64,000 nt of DNA from Terebella lapidaria (taxonomy: Eukaryota > Annelida > Polychaeta > Terebellida > Terebellidae). Every line of letters begins with the position of its first letter. Positions within the stretch are counted from its first letter, which is position 1. The stretch is from the NCBI GenBank assembly GCA_949152475.1, contig OX424563.1, forward strand, positions 10,203,001 to 10,267,000, written 5' to 3'. The translations under genes were made by a program, and so were the position numbers. Shown here piece after piece: positions 33,000 through 44,165 of the stretch. Below the pieces are notes generated by a model. That model did no database searches and was not told the DNA's origin. It worked only from the letters and a program-made list of their open reading frames with translations.

Positions 33000-33216
33000 G
33001 TGTACGCTGAAATAAACTGGATAGTATGGAGCGTTTTTAGGGTCAATATTCATTGACATGCTTTGTAGATTTTCTTGTTGTGAATGATTATATCAACCGC
33101 AAAATTCTTTATTCCACATTACTATTTCTAAACTTTCTGTGTCGAATTCACACATTCTTACTGCATAGTTCTAACTTCAATCTCCTTGCTGCATACTTCC
33201 AAGTTCTCACTAATAC
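33000..33216 (+). repeat. Dispersed repeat interrupted by element 2, left part
   Basis: The sequence from the ACGCTGAAATAAACTGGATAG region onward, including ATTCATTGACATGC and TTCCACATTACTATTTC, matches the complement of 60430-60655. It continues at 43931 after the LTR element. Confidence 0.75.
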
Positions 33217-34604
33217 TGTAACGGGTTTGAACCCTTCTGTGACGTCTTGATGAACCGGTTTTCTAGGGAGGTGGGTGAGTTGTTGTTTAACCGGAGCTGA
33301 AACGGTAAAACTCCGGGAAACTGCTACTGTTGTACGGTTGAACTCCGGCTAGAAGTCTCTAAGGTTGGTAGCGTGGTCTGGAATGGACCTCTTAACCGTT
33401 GCCCGACTGCTAATCTGCAACTGCACCTGTAAAGTAAGGATCCGGAGGCGTTTCCGTCTCCGGGTACTGCAACTGCTCCGTCGGGAAACCGCTTTACTGC
33501 AACAGCTCCGTCGTTTTCCGTCTTACTGCAAACTGCGACTGCGCCTGGAATAAAGAATCCGGGAACGTTGCCGTTTCCGAATACTGCAACCGCTCTGCCA
33601 GGTTCCGCCGCACTGCAATCTGCTCCGGTTGGCTCCGCCTCACCGCAACCTGCGACTGCACCTGAAATGGAGTATCTCGGAAGTGTTCCCACTCCCGGTT
33701 ACCGCAACCGCTCCGTCAGGTATTGCCTCTGCAACTCCGTCGTCCGGTACCGCCTCTGCAACTGCTTCGTCGTTCCCGTCTCTGCAACTGCTCCGTCCGA
33801 TACCGCCTCCGTAGTTGCTCCGTTGGTCTCCACCTCCGTCTCCGTCTCCGACTCCTTCTTCGGTGATCTGGGTTCTTAGATCACCCTAAGACGTCGTTAC
33901 AACTTGGTCTTAACCGACTGTAGTCTTATCTCCCTTTACTCCGTATAACTGTCTTTTCCGGGAAACTAACTTTATTATAACTTCCAGTTCCCTAACGAAC
34001 ACGGAAAAACAACTCGGTTGAAGTTTTCATGTTTATTTTCCAAGTTCACAGTCGGAAGACTTAACTGCTATCATCTGGATGACTCTATCCGGAACAAGGG
34101 AGTACTCTGCTATGGGAGAAGGGGTCTGCACAGGTCGACGTCAGGACACCAACTCCGCCGTCCGCTGTGAAGCGGGGGCTTTTATAGACCTGAGACCCAC
34201 GTCACGTGACCAACCTATTGTGACGTCATAATCCGCCAAAACACTGATATTTTCCGGATTTCTAAAAACACTCTAGAACCAATCAGTGGCTGACACGTCA
34301 CCTTTTAAACCGAAAATGAGGCTGATCACATGACCTTCCGGAAATAACGTCATTACGTTTTTGTACTCCATTGTTCCGGCTCCGTGTCCGGTTCCGTCTC
34401 CGTCTCCGGATCCGTCTCCGGCTTTACCAACATCATAAATTACTAAGTTCCGAGACGGAAAACCTTTAAAACATTAACAATACGGAACCGTATGAACCTT
34501 TAAACACATATACACCCTAATAAACGGTTATTTAACCATAATATCACAAAACACTAACATAATTACCTAGGGGAAACCTTTGGGTACGCCCCAAAACCGT
34601 TACA
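33217..34604 (-). repeat. 3' LTR of element 2
   Basis: 1388 bp and essentially identical to the other LTR. It is rich in CCGTCTCCG-type repeats. Short open frames inside are shadows that recur in both LTRs. Confidence 0.93.
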
Positions 34605-34617
34605 CTCCCCCTTCCTT
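34605..34617 (-). other. Polypurine tract of element 2
   Basis: AAGGAAGGGGGAG (minus strand) abuts the 3' LTR. Confidence 0.85.
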
Positions 34618-34879
34618 AGACTCTGTTCGTCCCGAACAGAACAATATCACATATATACAAATTGTCAACCGTTAAACTGTCCGTAAAATCAAACACAACT
34701 TGTCTCCGTGATCCGGGTACTGGTATCTCTTAACTAGTTTACCGTCACTGTACCCGGATATCTTGCTTGTTCCGTTTCCCACTTTTTAACTCTTAATTAT
34801 ACTAGAATCCGGGAAACGGTTCTTCTTTCTTCTCCTTGCGCCGACTTGACTTGCGACGACTTGCGACGACTTGCGACGA

Positions 34880-35566
34880 CTACTGCCCACCAGTATCACG
34901 GCGCGAACTGCTCCCCGACGGCGGACGCGGTGGAAAGGTCTGTGGTACCAACGGTCGTCCGAAGCTTGTCCCTCTGGCATCAACCGGGAGAAGATCCGGA
35001 TCATGGAGGCTCCACTGGGGCGGGACGTAGAATCCATTCCTGAGGCGTTCGTCCCGGATGGACCAATCTGGAATCCGGACGATCTGACGGGTCGGGACGA
35101 GACCAAACGGTGACTCTCTCTGCTCCATGATCTCCACGTAGACGCCGGAGTCTCGCATCTCGGCTGGCCCCCACTGCTCCGGTCCCCAACGTACTGCATA
35201 GTATCTGGCGTGCTCCGGGACTGCGGGTGCAAAGACGGAAGCGCTCCGTCCCCCAATATTCACCGGGAAACAATGGGACGGACACGGTTGAGTTGAAGGA
35301 CCGCCAAACGGGTAGAAGGTGTAGGGTGGACTCTGGGTTGGTGCTCGGACTTGGCTCCTTCCGGACCGCTCACTGGAAGACTGTCGAGGTCGGGTTTCCA
35401 CCGGAGACAGGATTCCGGGTGTAGCTCTGGCTTGATCTACCAGGATACTCCTCCGGGCTCTCTGCACGTCCGCATGGCTTCGTTCAGACGCGGAAGACTC
35501 TATTCCGTCATCCCTAGCCGCTGAACTGGTTCTGCTTCCGGCTACTGCTTGAATGGTTGCCGGCAA
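34880..35566 (-). CDS. Third open frame of element 2, unknown product (228 aa)
   Basis: This frame lies between pol and the 3' LTR, where some Gypsy elements carry extra genes. The predicted protein is Arg/Ser/Pro-rich at both ends, with a central aromatic part (YTFYPFGG, YYAVRWGPEQWG). No signal peptide, membrane segment or envelope feature is visible. I do not recognise it, and it may not be translated. Confidence 0.4.
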   Translation of the reverse strand: MPATIQAVAGSRTSSAARDDGIESSASERSHADVQRARRSILVDQARATPGILSPVETRPRQSSSERSGRSQVRAPTQSPPYTFYPFGGPSTQPCPSHCFPVNIGGRSASVFAPAVPEHARYYAVRWGPEQWGPAEMRDSGVYVEIMEQRESPFGLVPTRQIVRIPDWSIRDERLRNGFYVPPQWSLHDPDLLPVDARGTSFGRPLVPQTFPPRPPSGSSSRRDTGGQ

Positions 35567-36923
35567 AGTTCGCTCCGTGGATCCTCGGGTCTCCGTCTCA
35601 CTGCCAGCTCTGCTCCGGTTTCCGCCTTCCGTTTTGGTCTCCGGTCTGCCTCCCGATCTGCCATCGGGTCTGCTGTCCGCTCGGCTATCTGCTCTGCTTT
35701 CTGCTCTGCTATCCGCTCTGCTATCTGCTCTGCTATCTGCTCTGCTATCGTCTCGGCCGCTGGATCTGCTTTCTGCTCCGCCTCCGTCGACCGCTACACT
35801 GCCAACCGCCTCCGTCGCTCTCGATTCCCTCCGGCTCCGCCCCGTCCATCACCTTGTCTTCTTAGGAACGCCGAATACGCCATCCGGAAAGCCGGGATAA
35901 AGAAGTCGTCTAACTACTGCACCGCTTCTACTGCACCGCTTCTCCGGACTGATGGTCTTCCGGGAAACACTTAGTCGTTTTTCACTGCAAAATCTGCCGC
36001 AACCGGAAAATGCTGGACTTGATTCAATTCCGCCAAACTTTGTCTGCGATGTGCACAGCTCGAGGTCTGCTCTTCAACTGCTCTCAGAGCCCGATTTCAA
36101 GGCCCTTATATACCCTTTCTGCTCACGTGATTTGAAAAGCTCCACGCTGATTGGCTGCCTCAGGAGTGACGTCACAATTATGCAAAAACTCAACCGTTAA
36201 CCGAGAGGTGTCCGTCTCCGGCTCAACCGGCTTCTCCGGGTTTTTCCGGCTCCCTTTCAACTGCTTCTCCGAGCGAAGTATCTGCAATTTTGAAGTATCT
36301 CTGCCATCAGGAGGGTTGAAAAGAGTCTCAGCCAGTTGAATCTGCCTCTCAGACGAACATCTAGACTGCAAGTTGGGCGTTTCCGCCATCTGTACTGCTT
36401 CGTCAACTGCATATCTGCTCATTGGTATTACTGCTTGTCGACACTGGAAACTGCATACATTCTTGTCCAGAAGGAGGGCCCTTCCTATCTGGAATGATGT
36501 TTCACCGCTTCTGTCGATCTGCAGCCGGTTTGCTGTCTCTGCTAAGTGGAAACTCCGGTTGGATGTCTACAGCCGGAAAACTTTTCCGTCTTAATTCTCT
36601 GAATACGGAAGACGTGTAGCTGCTTCTCTGGAGATACTAGACCGCTAACCCAGGTTCTTCTGGACCCCTGGCCGCTACCCTGGACTGGTTGACTATGCGC
36701 TCAAACCAGTCAGAACCTCAAGGATGTCTCTATCCGGTCTCTGCACCGCTTTCCGCTCTGCTTCCTTTCTCCGCCCTGTTTCCGGAACCAGCACTTGCTC
36801 ACTGCTCCGACTTCTTGCGGTCGCTCTCTGCCGGAACTCAACGTTTTACCAGGGTCTCAGCTATCTCCTTCTCCTGCTCTACAGCTCACTCCGTCTTCTA
36901 ATATTTCTGCGTCCTCTGCGGCT
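35567..36923 (-). other. Element 2 internal region between pol and third frame
   Basis: No clear product. A 15-bp tandem repeat (CTATCTGCTCTG type, plus strand) lies at about 35690-35750 and creates long frames on the plus strand that are repeat shadows. Confidence 0.45.
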
Positions 36924-39900
36924 TTACTCCGAGTCCGTATCCGACTCAGAGACCGTCGGTTCCGTCTCCGGAACACTACTCTGCTTTGGCGGCTCCGTCT
37001 GCCTCCAGGAATCCGCCATTCTCCGCTTCATCCATCTCGGATGCTTGACGCCATTATACGGTTTCAGCAAATCGAAGTGAACCACCTTCTGTCGAGTTTC
37101 ACTCTCTGCAATCTCGTAGGTCACGTCGGTAAATCTGCTCAGCACTAGCTTTGGACCGCTCCACTTCCTCTGCAACTTGGGAGCTTTGCCCTTCTTCCGT
37201 GTTTTGACCGCCATCCACACTCGGTCTCCTGGCTGGAACTGATTGTTGACCTTCCTCCGGTCGTACAGCTTCTTCTGCCGTTCCATTTCTCTGCCAGATT
37301 TCGCTCGAACCGCCTTGTATACCGCCTCTAGTCGCTCCCGGAGCTGACTGCCATACTCTGTTACTTCTGCCGTTGATTCTCCCGGCGGTCTGCCAATCAG
37401 TAACTCTACCGGAGTGTTGACTTCTCTGCCCAGCATCAGCAAGTTGGGACTCTGCCCGGTTGTCTCCTGCGGGGTACTCCGGTAAGCTGCCATCGCCAAC
37501 GGAACTAGCTGATCCCAGTTGGTCTGCCGCTCGCTTACGTACAGGCTCAAGATCTGCTGCAGCGTCCGGTTGAATCGCTCGATGAAACCGTCCGACTGAG
37601 GTCGGAAAGCGGTTGTCCGTGTCTTGTGAATCCCCAGGATTCTGCAAACATTTTTCAGCAAGTCGGACTCGAAATTTCTGCCTTGGTCGGTGTGTATCTC
37701 CATCGGGATACCGTACCGCGCTGCAAACTGGTTGACGAATATGTCCGCAACCGTCACCGCTTCCTGATTCGGCATCGGGTAAGCCTCTACCCACTTGGTG
37801 AAGTAATCGCCGATTACTAAGATGTACCGGTTCCCCCGGGTGGATTTAGGTAACGGACCCATCACGTCCATTGCCACCCTCTCCATGGGCGCTCCAACCC
37901 GGTATTTCTGCATCGGAGATCGTTTCAAGTTCTGCATACTTCTTGACGCACATTCGTCACAGCTCAGCACCCACTGCTTTATGTCCCGCATCATAGCCGG
38001 CCAGAAATACCGCCTCCGAATGCTAGCCGCCATCCTTCTGCTTCCGAGGTGTCCTCCCGTCCGGCTCTGGTGGGCCAGACGGAAAATCTCCTGTCTCAGC
38101 TCCTTCGGGGTTATTAACTGCATTCGGCTGGTTCCTTCTGCCGTTCTCCATTTCCGGTAGACTACTCCGTCGACTTTCAGCAAGGTCTTCCGCATCCCGT
38201 ACAGCACTTTCTCCTCGCTGCTCATACTGGAAAAGTCTGCACTGCCAGCTGTACCGCTCCCGTCGATCAGCGACGTCACCAGTGAGTACCAAGGTTCTGC
38301 TTGCTGCATTCTCCGCAAATCATCTGGTCGATATTTCTGCCCCAGCACAGTATCCTGGTCCGCATTTTCCGCCAGCCTAATCTGCTCTGCAACCGCATCC
38401 GCTTTTCCTGGAACTGCCTTCTCCGTCACCGCAACCGCAACCGGCTTCCGGGACACTGCTTTCTCCGTCACCGCAACCGCAACCGGCTTCCGGGACGCTG
38501 CTTTCTCCGTCACCGCAACCGCAACCGGCTTCCGGGACGCTGCTTTCTCCGCTACTGCAACCGCCTTCCTTGGGACTGCTTCCTCTGTCACCGCAACCGC
38601 AACCGGCTTCCGGGACGCTGCTTTCTCCGCTACTGCAACCGCCTTCCTTGGGACTGCTTCCTCTGTCACCGCAACCGCAACCGGCTTCCGGGACGCTGCT
38701 TTCTCCGCTACTGCAACCGCCTTCCTTGGGACTGCTTCCTCTGTCACCGCAACCGCAACCGGCTTCCGGGACGCTGCTTTCTCCGCTACTGCAACCGCCT
38801 TCCTTGGGACTGCTTCCTCCGTCAGTTCTGCTTCTCCGCCCGATCTCCTTGACCGCTTCCGGCGTCCCCCCTTCTTTGGCTTGGGCTGAGGAGTTTCTTC
38901 ACTTCGTGTCTGCCGGATTCTTTCTCCGTAGTTCCAGGCATCTATCTTGGCTTGTTTCCAGTCGATTTTTCCGCATTGGCTGCATGGGGATCTGGACAAG
39001 GCGTCCGCATTATTATGGATTCGCCCCGGACGATGTTCGATGTCGAAATGAAACTCACTCAGGAGCTCAATCCACCGGGCTACCTGCCCCTGGGGCTCCT
39101 TGAAATTCATAAGCCAGGTCAGACTGCCATGATCCGTGCGAAGAAGGAAGTGTCGTCCCAGCAAGTACTGCTTATTCTTCTGTACCGCAAACACAACCGC
39201 CAGGAGCTCCTTCCGGGTGACACAGTATCTCCGTTCTTCTTTGGTTAGGCTGCGGCTCAAGTAGGTTATCACCCGCTCCTGGTTGCCCTGCTTCTGTGAC
39301 AGTACTGCTCCCAGCCCGGTGTCACTGGCGTCCGTGTCCAGGATATATCGGCCTTGCTCCCTTGGGTACCCGAGTATCGGTGCCGATACTAGGCGGTTCT
39401 TCAGCTCTGCAAATGCCTGTTCTTGCTCCGTCTGCCACCGGAACGGCACCCCTTTTTCCGTCAAGTGATTCAGCGGCGCTGCAATCTCGGAGAACTTCGG
39501 CACGAACTTCCGGTAATAGGAGCAAAGTCCCAGAAAACTGCGCAGCTCCGTCAGGTTGGTGGGTGTCCGCCACTTCCGTACTGCCTCCGTTTTTGCCGGG
39601 TCGGTGCGGATACCGTCTCTGCCGACTATGTGACCTAGGAAAGACACCTCCGGCTGGAAGAACTTGCATTTTGACGGTTTGACTTTTAGGTCTGCCTCTC
39701 TCAGCTTGCTGAACACCTCCTGAAGATCACGGATGTGATCCTCCAGGGTCTTGCTGTAGACTATGATGTCGTCCAGATATATGAGGCAGGTCTTCCAGGA
39801 CAAACCGCCTAGCACCTTCTCCATCAACCGCTCGAACGTACCCGGAGCATTGCACAAGCCGAAACTCATCACTTTGAACTGGTAAAGGCCGCCAGGAACA

Positions 39901-41159
39901 CAGAAGGCCGACTTTTTCCGGGCGTCTTCATCCATCCCGACCTGCCAGTAGCCACTGGTCAGGTCGAGAGTGGAGAACCATTTAGCGTCTGCACAGGCTG
40001 CTATGGTGTCGTCTATTCTCGGCAACGGATAAGCATCTTTCTCCGTGACTGCATTTAACCGCCGGTAATCGACGCAGAACCGGGTGGTCCCATCCTTTTT
40101 CTTCACGAGGACAATCGGTGAAGCCCACGGACTGCTACTTTCTTCAATGACGTTCTTGTCTTTCATCTCCTGAATCAGACTGCTCACCAGCTCTCTCTTG
40201 TCTGGCGGAATTCGTCTGGTTGGCTGCTTAATCGGCCGGTGACTGCCCGTGTTTATCTGATGTTGTACCTCGTTGGTCTGCCCCAGTTCTCCGGCATCAT
40301 TACTGAAGGTCGGCTTATTCCGAAATAGGAGGTCGGTTACTCTCTCGCGGAAATGACTCGGCACTGCATCCTGGGTCTGCTCTGCTAACTGCCGCAGCTT
40401 CTCGTACCCGCTCCAATTCCGCCCGGCCTCCGACTCCGTGGAAATCTGCACCTTCCGGCTCCGCTCCGCCAACGGCACAACACTGCAACCGGCTGCTAAG
40501 GTGGTCATCGTCGCCAACTGCGCTCCTTTCTTGATGATTACCGGCTCTGCCATCACGTTGATCACTCGAACCGGGACTGTTCCTTGCTTTATCCGGGATA
40601 AAGTTCTCCCGATCAGCCAAGGTCTTTTCTCCGTAGGCTCCTGCGGCATTTCTAGTACTCCTTCTGCTTCACGGACACTCTCTGCTTGTCCTATAATCAG
40701 CTGTTCCGTTTCCGGCGGAATTTGGTAATCTGCTACAGCGTTGATCGGAAACGGCTCCCTGGTCTGCTCGAACATGGTGAGGAACACCTCCTGGCTGCCC
40801 ATCTGCATGGTCATCCGGTCGAAGTTTATGCCGGATACTCGGGAACGGATGAAATCCATCCCCAGTATTCCTTCGTCTTCACAGTCTGCGATCTCGAACG
40901 TCACGGTCTCAGCTACTCCTGCGATGTTGAGTGGAAGTTCTTTCCGGCCATGTGTCCGTATGTTACTTCCGTCAACCATTGAAAGACGAATCGGCGACCG
41001 CTTCAGCTTCATTCCGGGTTTCCGGATCCGTTCCCAGGTTTGTAGGTTGAGCATTGTGACAGTGCTGCCGGTGTCGATTATCAGCGTTACTGGCTCTCCG
41101 CATACTCTGGCTGTCACACACATGCCCACCTCGCCCCTGGGACCGGGTCCGTGAACCAC
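36924..41159 (-). CDS. pol of element 2 (1411 aa)
   Basis: Parts in order: aspartic protease (IDTGST near residue 30), reverse transcriptase (YLDDIIVYS near 460) and RNase H (DTDASDTGLG near 610). A linker with tandem 26-residue repeats follows at about 776-920. Then come the integrase H2C2 finger (near 1035), the integrase core (HTDQG near 1155) and a GPY/F-type module (WSGPKL near 1337). The order RT-RNase H-integrase is Gypsy-type. It looks intact. The repeat-filled linker is unusual. Confidence 0.9.
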   Translation of the reverse strand: MVHGPGPRGEVGMCVTARVCGEPVTLIIDTGSTVTMLNLQTWERIRKPGMKLKRSPIRLSMVDGSNIRTHGRKELPLNIAGVAETVTFEIADCEDEGILGMDFIRSRVSGINFDRMTMQMGSQEVFLTMFEQTREPFPINAVADYQIPPETEQLIIGQAESVREAEGVLEMPQEPTEKRPWLIGRTLSRIKQGTVPVRVINVMAEPVIIKKGAQLATMTTLAAGCSVVPLAERSRKVQISTESEAGRNWSGYEKLRQLAEQTQDAVPSHFRERVTDLLFRNKPTFSNDAGELGQTNEVQHQINTGSHRPIKQPTRRIPPDKRELVSSLIQEMKDKNVIEESSSPWASPIVLVKKKDGTTRFCVDYRRLNAVTEKDAYPLPRIDDTIAACADAKWFSTLDLTSGYWQVGMDEDARKKSAFCVPGGLYQFKVMSFGLCNAPGTFERLMEKVLGGLSWKTCLIYLDDIIVYSKTLEDHIRDLQEVFSKLREADLKVKPSKCKFFQPEVSFLGHIVGRDGIRTDPAKTEAVRKWRTPTNLTELRSFLGLCSYYRKFVPKFSEIAAPLNHLTEKGVPFRWQTEQEQAFAELKNRLVSAPILGYPREQGRYILDTDASDTGLGAVLSQKQGNQERVITYLSRSLTKEERRYCVTRKELLAVVFAVQKNKQYLLGRHFLLRTDHGSLTWLMNFKEPQGQVARWIELLSEFHFDIEHRPGRIHNNADALSRSPCSQCGKIDWKQAKIDAWNYGERIRQTRSEETPQPKPKKGGRRKRSRRSGGEAELTEEAVPRKAVAVAEKAASRKPVAVAVTEEAVPRKAVAVAEKAASRKPVAVAVTEEAVPRKAVAVAEKAASRKPVAVAVTEEAVPRKAVAVAEKAASRKPVAVAVTEKAASRKPVAVAVTEKAVSRKPVAVAVTEKAVPGKADAVAEQIRLAENADQDTVLGQKYRPDDLRRMQQAEPWYSLVTSLIDGSGTAGSADFSSMSSEEKVLYGMRKTLLKVDGVVYRKWRTAEGTSRMQLITPKELRQEIFRLAHQSRTGGHLGSRRMAASIRRRYFWPAMMRDIKQWVLSCDECASRSMQNLKRSPMQKYRVGAPMERVAMDVMGPLPKSTRGNRYILVIGDYFTKWVEAYPMPNQEAVTVADIFVNQFAARYGIPMEIHTDQGRNFESDLLKNVCRILGIHKTRTTAFRPQSDGFIERFNRTLQQILSLYVSERQTNWDQLVPLAMAAYRSTPQETTGQSPNLLMLGREVNTPVELLIGRPPGESTAEVTEYGSQLRERLEAVYKAVRAKSGREMERQKKLYDRRKVNNQFQPGDRVWMAVKTRKKGKAPKLQRKWSGPKLVLSRFTDVTYEIAESETRQKVVHFDLLKPYNGVKHPRWMKRRMADSWRQTEPPKQSSVPETEPTVSESDTDSE

Positions 41160-41221
41160 CTGCCGGTTATGGGGGTGTCCTCTCTTCCGGGTCCCGGATT
41201 TCCCCTTTTCCGCGACCCGCT

Positions 41222-42508
41222 CTAGTTTTCCGGCTGCTGCTGCTGCTGTCGTGGCTGCTGCAATTGTTGCTGCTGCTGCTGCTGCGGCTGCTGCTGCTGC
41301 TGCTGTTGTCGCGGCGACTGCTGCTGTTGTGGTTGACGCCGCTGCTGCTGCTGCTTCGGCTGCCTACAGTCTCGGGCAAAATGCCCTTTCCGGCCACAGT
41401 TGAAACATTCTAAATCCGCTCGGGAACTGCGCTGCTGCTGCTGCCGGCTAACCGCTTCCTTGACCTGAGTCATCAGATCCGCCATCTGCTGCTGAGTCTG
41501 CTCGGCTTGCTTCCGCAATTCGTTCACCTGCTGGCTCCACTCCGGCTCCGTGTTCAGCTGCCTCGTCCGGTGTCGCTCCGCTGGTCTGCTGTTGTCCGTT
41601 TTCATGATACTCTCATACTCGGTAGCGAAAGCCAGGGCCTGCGACAGCGTTTCCGGGTGGCTTTTCAATACCGACAACCGCATATCTCGGTTAGTCAGGC
41701 TGTTGCAGAAATGCATCTTCATGAGCACTTCTGTTGTTGCCGGATCTGCTTTTGGGTAAGCTAGCCGCGTCTTGCTCCGTATGTCTCTGGCCAGCTCGGA
41801 CAGCTCCTCCTCCGGCTGCAATTTCCGTGTCTGCAATTCTGCCTGGAAAACAAATGTTTTCTCCCCCGGACAAAACTGCTGTTTTAATGCCGCCACAACC
41901 GTATCAAAGCTGCGTCTCTGCTCCGCGGACAGATCCAGTAGTATGCTGCGGGCGTTACCTCTCAAACTGACACATAAGTTCAGCGCCTTTTCCTCTGCTG
42001 TCCAACGGTAGTACCGAGCGTATTCAAGGAGGTGAGCCTCATATTCCGGCCACGGATCAGTTCCGTCGTATGTCATTAATCTGGCTACTCCTGCCCTTGG
42101 TGCTGGCTGTTGTACTGCTTCTGCCTGCTGCTGCTTTCCGGTTACTGCCAGGTGCTGCTGAAACACCTCCATTTGGGTCGCCAATAATCTGGTCAGGTTG
42201 TCGACTAAGTTCTCTCCGCCTTCCGGGTCCGCATCCGGTTCCCGATCGCCAGCCTGGTCCGGAAAGTTAATTTCCGCCTCTGCTAACTGCTCTGCAGGCT
42301 GTTCTCCTTGAGGAACCCGGAGGGGCTCGTCTGCAACTGCTTTCTGCATTTCCGGCTGCAACAGCTTCCGCTCGGCAGGACGAACCGCTTCTTTTTCCGC
42401 AACCGGCATCTGCAACGGCTCAACTCCTACTGCTCCTACAGGCTGCTCCGTGTCCGACACGGCTGCCTTCAGCTGCTGTTCCGCCAATTTGCCCCGTCTA
42501 GTAGTCAT
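41222..42508 (-). CDS. gag of element 2 (428 aa)
   Basis: A capsid-like middle part (YARYYRWTAEEKALNL) is followed by one CCHC knuckle (CFNCGRKGHFARDC) and a glutamine-rich tail encoded by CTG/CTGTTG repeats on the plus strand. It lies just ahead of pol in a separate frame, so pol expression would use a mechanism typical of the family, such as frameshifting or read-through. Confidence 0.88.
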   Translation of the reverse strand: MTTRRGKLAEQQLKAAVSDTEQPVGAVGVEPLQMPVAEKEAVRPAERKLLQPEMQKAVADEPLRVPQGEQPAEQLAEAEINFPDQAGDREPDADPEGGENLVDNLTRLLATQMEVFQQHLAVTGKQQQAEAVQQPAPRAGVARLMTYDGTDPWPEYEAHLLEYARYYRWTAEEKALNLCVSLRGNARSILLDLSAEQRRSFDTVVAALKQQFCPGEKTFVFQAELQTRKLQPEEELSELARDIRSKTRLAYPKADPATTEVLMKMHFCNSLTNRDMRLSVLKSHPETLSQALAFATEYESIMKTDNSRPAERHRTRQLNTEPEWSQQVNELRKQAEQTQQQMADLMTQVKEAVSRQQQQRSSRADLECFNCGRKGHFARDCRQPKQQQQRRQPQQQQSPRQQQQQQQPQQQQQQQLQQPRQQQQQPEN

Positions 42509-42518
42509 ACTGCAGATG

Positions 42519-42536
42519 ATCCCACCGCTGCCACCA
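42519..42536 (-). other. Primer binding site, tRNA-Leu
   Basis: On the minus strand TGGTGGCAGCGGTGGGAT complements the last 18 bases of a metazoan tRNA-Leu(AAG) with CCA (tRNA recalled from memory). It lies six bases inside the 5' LTR. Confidence 0.85.
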
Positions 42537-42542
42537 AAAAGT

Positions 42543-43930
42543 TGTAACGGGTTTGAACCCTTCTGTGACGTCTTGATGAACCGGTTTTCTAGGGAGGTGG
42601 GTGAGTTGTTGTTTAACCGGAGCTGAAACGGTAAAACTCCGGGAAACTGCTACTGTTGTACGGTTGAACTCCGGCTAGAAGTCTCTAAGGTTGGTAGCGT
42701 GGTCTGGAATGGACCTCTTAACCGTTGCCCGACTGCTAATCTGCAACTGCACCTGTAAAGTAAGGATCCGGAGGCGTTTCCGTCTCCGGGTACTGCAACT
42801 GCTCCGTCGGGAAACCGCTTTACTGCAACAGCTCCGTCGTTTTCCGTCTTACTGCAAACTGCGACTGCGCCTGGAATAAAGAATCCGGGAACGTTGCCGT
42901 TTCCGAATACTGCAACCGCTCTGCCAGGTTCCGCCGCACTGCAATCTGCTCCGGTTGGCTCCGCCTCACCGCAACCTGCGACTGCACCTGAAATGGAGTA
43001 TCTCGGAAGTGTTCCCACTCCCGGTTACCGCAACCGCTCCGTCAGGTATTGCCTCTGCAACTCCGTCGTCCGGTACCGCCTCTGCAACTGCTTCGTCGTT
43101 CCCGTCTCTGCAACTGCTCCGTCCGATACCGCCTCCGTAGTTGCTCCGTTGGTCTCCACCTCCGTCTCCGTCTCCGACTCCTTCTTCGGTGATCTGGGTT
43201 CTTAGATCACCCTAAGACGTCGTTACAACTTGGTCTTAACCGACTGTAGTCTTATCTCCCTTTACTCCGTATAACTGTCTTTTCCGGGAAACTAACTTTA
43301 TTATAACTTCCAGTTCCCTAACGAACACGGAAAAACAACTCGGTTGAAGTTTTCATGTTTATTTTCCAAGTTCACAGTCGGAAGACTTAACTGCTATCAT
43401 CTGGATGACTCTATCCGGAACAAGGGAGTACTCTGCTATGGGAGAAGGGGTCTGCACAGGTCGACGTCAGGACACCAACTCCGCCGTCCGCTGTGAAGCG
43501 GGGGCTTTTATAGACCTGAGACCCACGTCACGTGACCAACCTATTGTGACGTCATAATCCGCCAAAACACTGATATTTTCCGGATTTCTAAAAACACTCT
43601 AGAACCAATCAGTGGCTGACACATCACCTTTTAAACCGAAAATGAGGCTGATCACATGACCTTCCGGAAATAACGTCATTACGTTTTTGTACTCCATTGT
43701 TCCGGCTCCGTGTCCGGTTCCGTCTCCGTCTCCGGATCCGTCTCCGGCTTTACCAACATCATAAATTACTAAGTTCCGAGACGGAAAACCTTTAAAACAT
43801 TAACAATACGGAACCGTATGAACCTTTAAACACATATACACCCTAATAAACGGTTATTTAACCATAATATCACAAAACACTAACATAATTACCTAGGGGA
43901 AACCTTTGGGTACGCCCCAAAACCGTTACA
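42543..43930 (-). repeat. 5' LTR of element 2
   Basis: 1388 bp, matching the 3' LTR in length and, as far as read, at all but one position. Confidence 0.93.
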
Positions 43931-44165
43931 ATACTTTCTCAATGCTAACACCTTTGGCCATGCAAACTATCAAAAACAAATCGCATCTGGCACAATGCAT
44001 ATGGAACTTAGCACATTGCATTTAGAATATAGCATATCGCATGATGAACAACGCACAACGAACGAAGCACTCGGCGCTTAGCGCCGCCTGTCGTCATAAT
44101 GATACAGCAGTAATTGTTGTGGACAAAATTACTACTGCAACATTATGACGACAGGAGGCGCTGGC
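43931..44165 (+). repeat. Dispersed repeat interrupted by element 2, right part
   Basis: It continues the left part with ATACTTTCTCAATGC. It ends in a foldback, GCGCCGCCTGTCGTCATAAT against ATTATGACGACAGGAGGCGC. The complement of 60235-60460 carries the same order. Confidence 0.75.

Larger units (their letters stand above)
33217..43930 (-). mobile_element. Gypsy (Metaviridae) LTR retrotransposon, element 2, very young
   Basis: This is a 10.7-kb element on the minus strand with two 1388-bp LTRs (TGTAACGG...CCGTTACA) and a 4-bp target duplication, ATAC (33213-33216 and 43931-43934). From its 5' end (right side) come a tRNA-Leu primer site, gag, pol, a third open frame and a polypurine tract. 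I saw one difference between the LTRs, so insertion is very recent. The gag and pol frames look whole; I count no obvious break. The uninterrupted target repeat at about 60.2-60.65 kb confirms the insertion point. Confidence 0.95.

Noticed and set aside
35549-35974. Plus-strand frames with SALLSALLSALL-type repeats
   Set aside because: They come from a 15-bp tandem repeat inside element 2 on the opposite strand.
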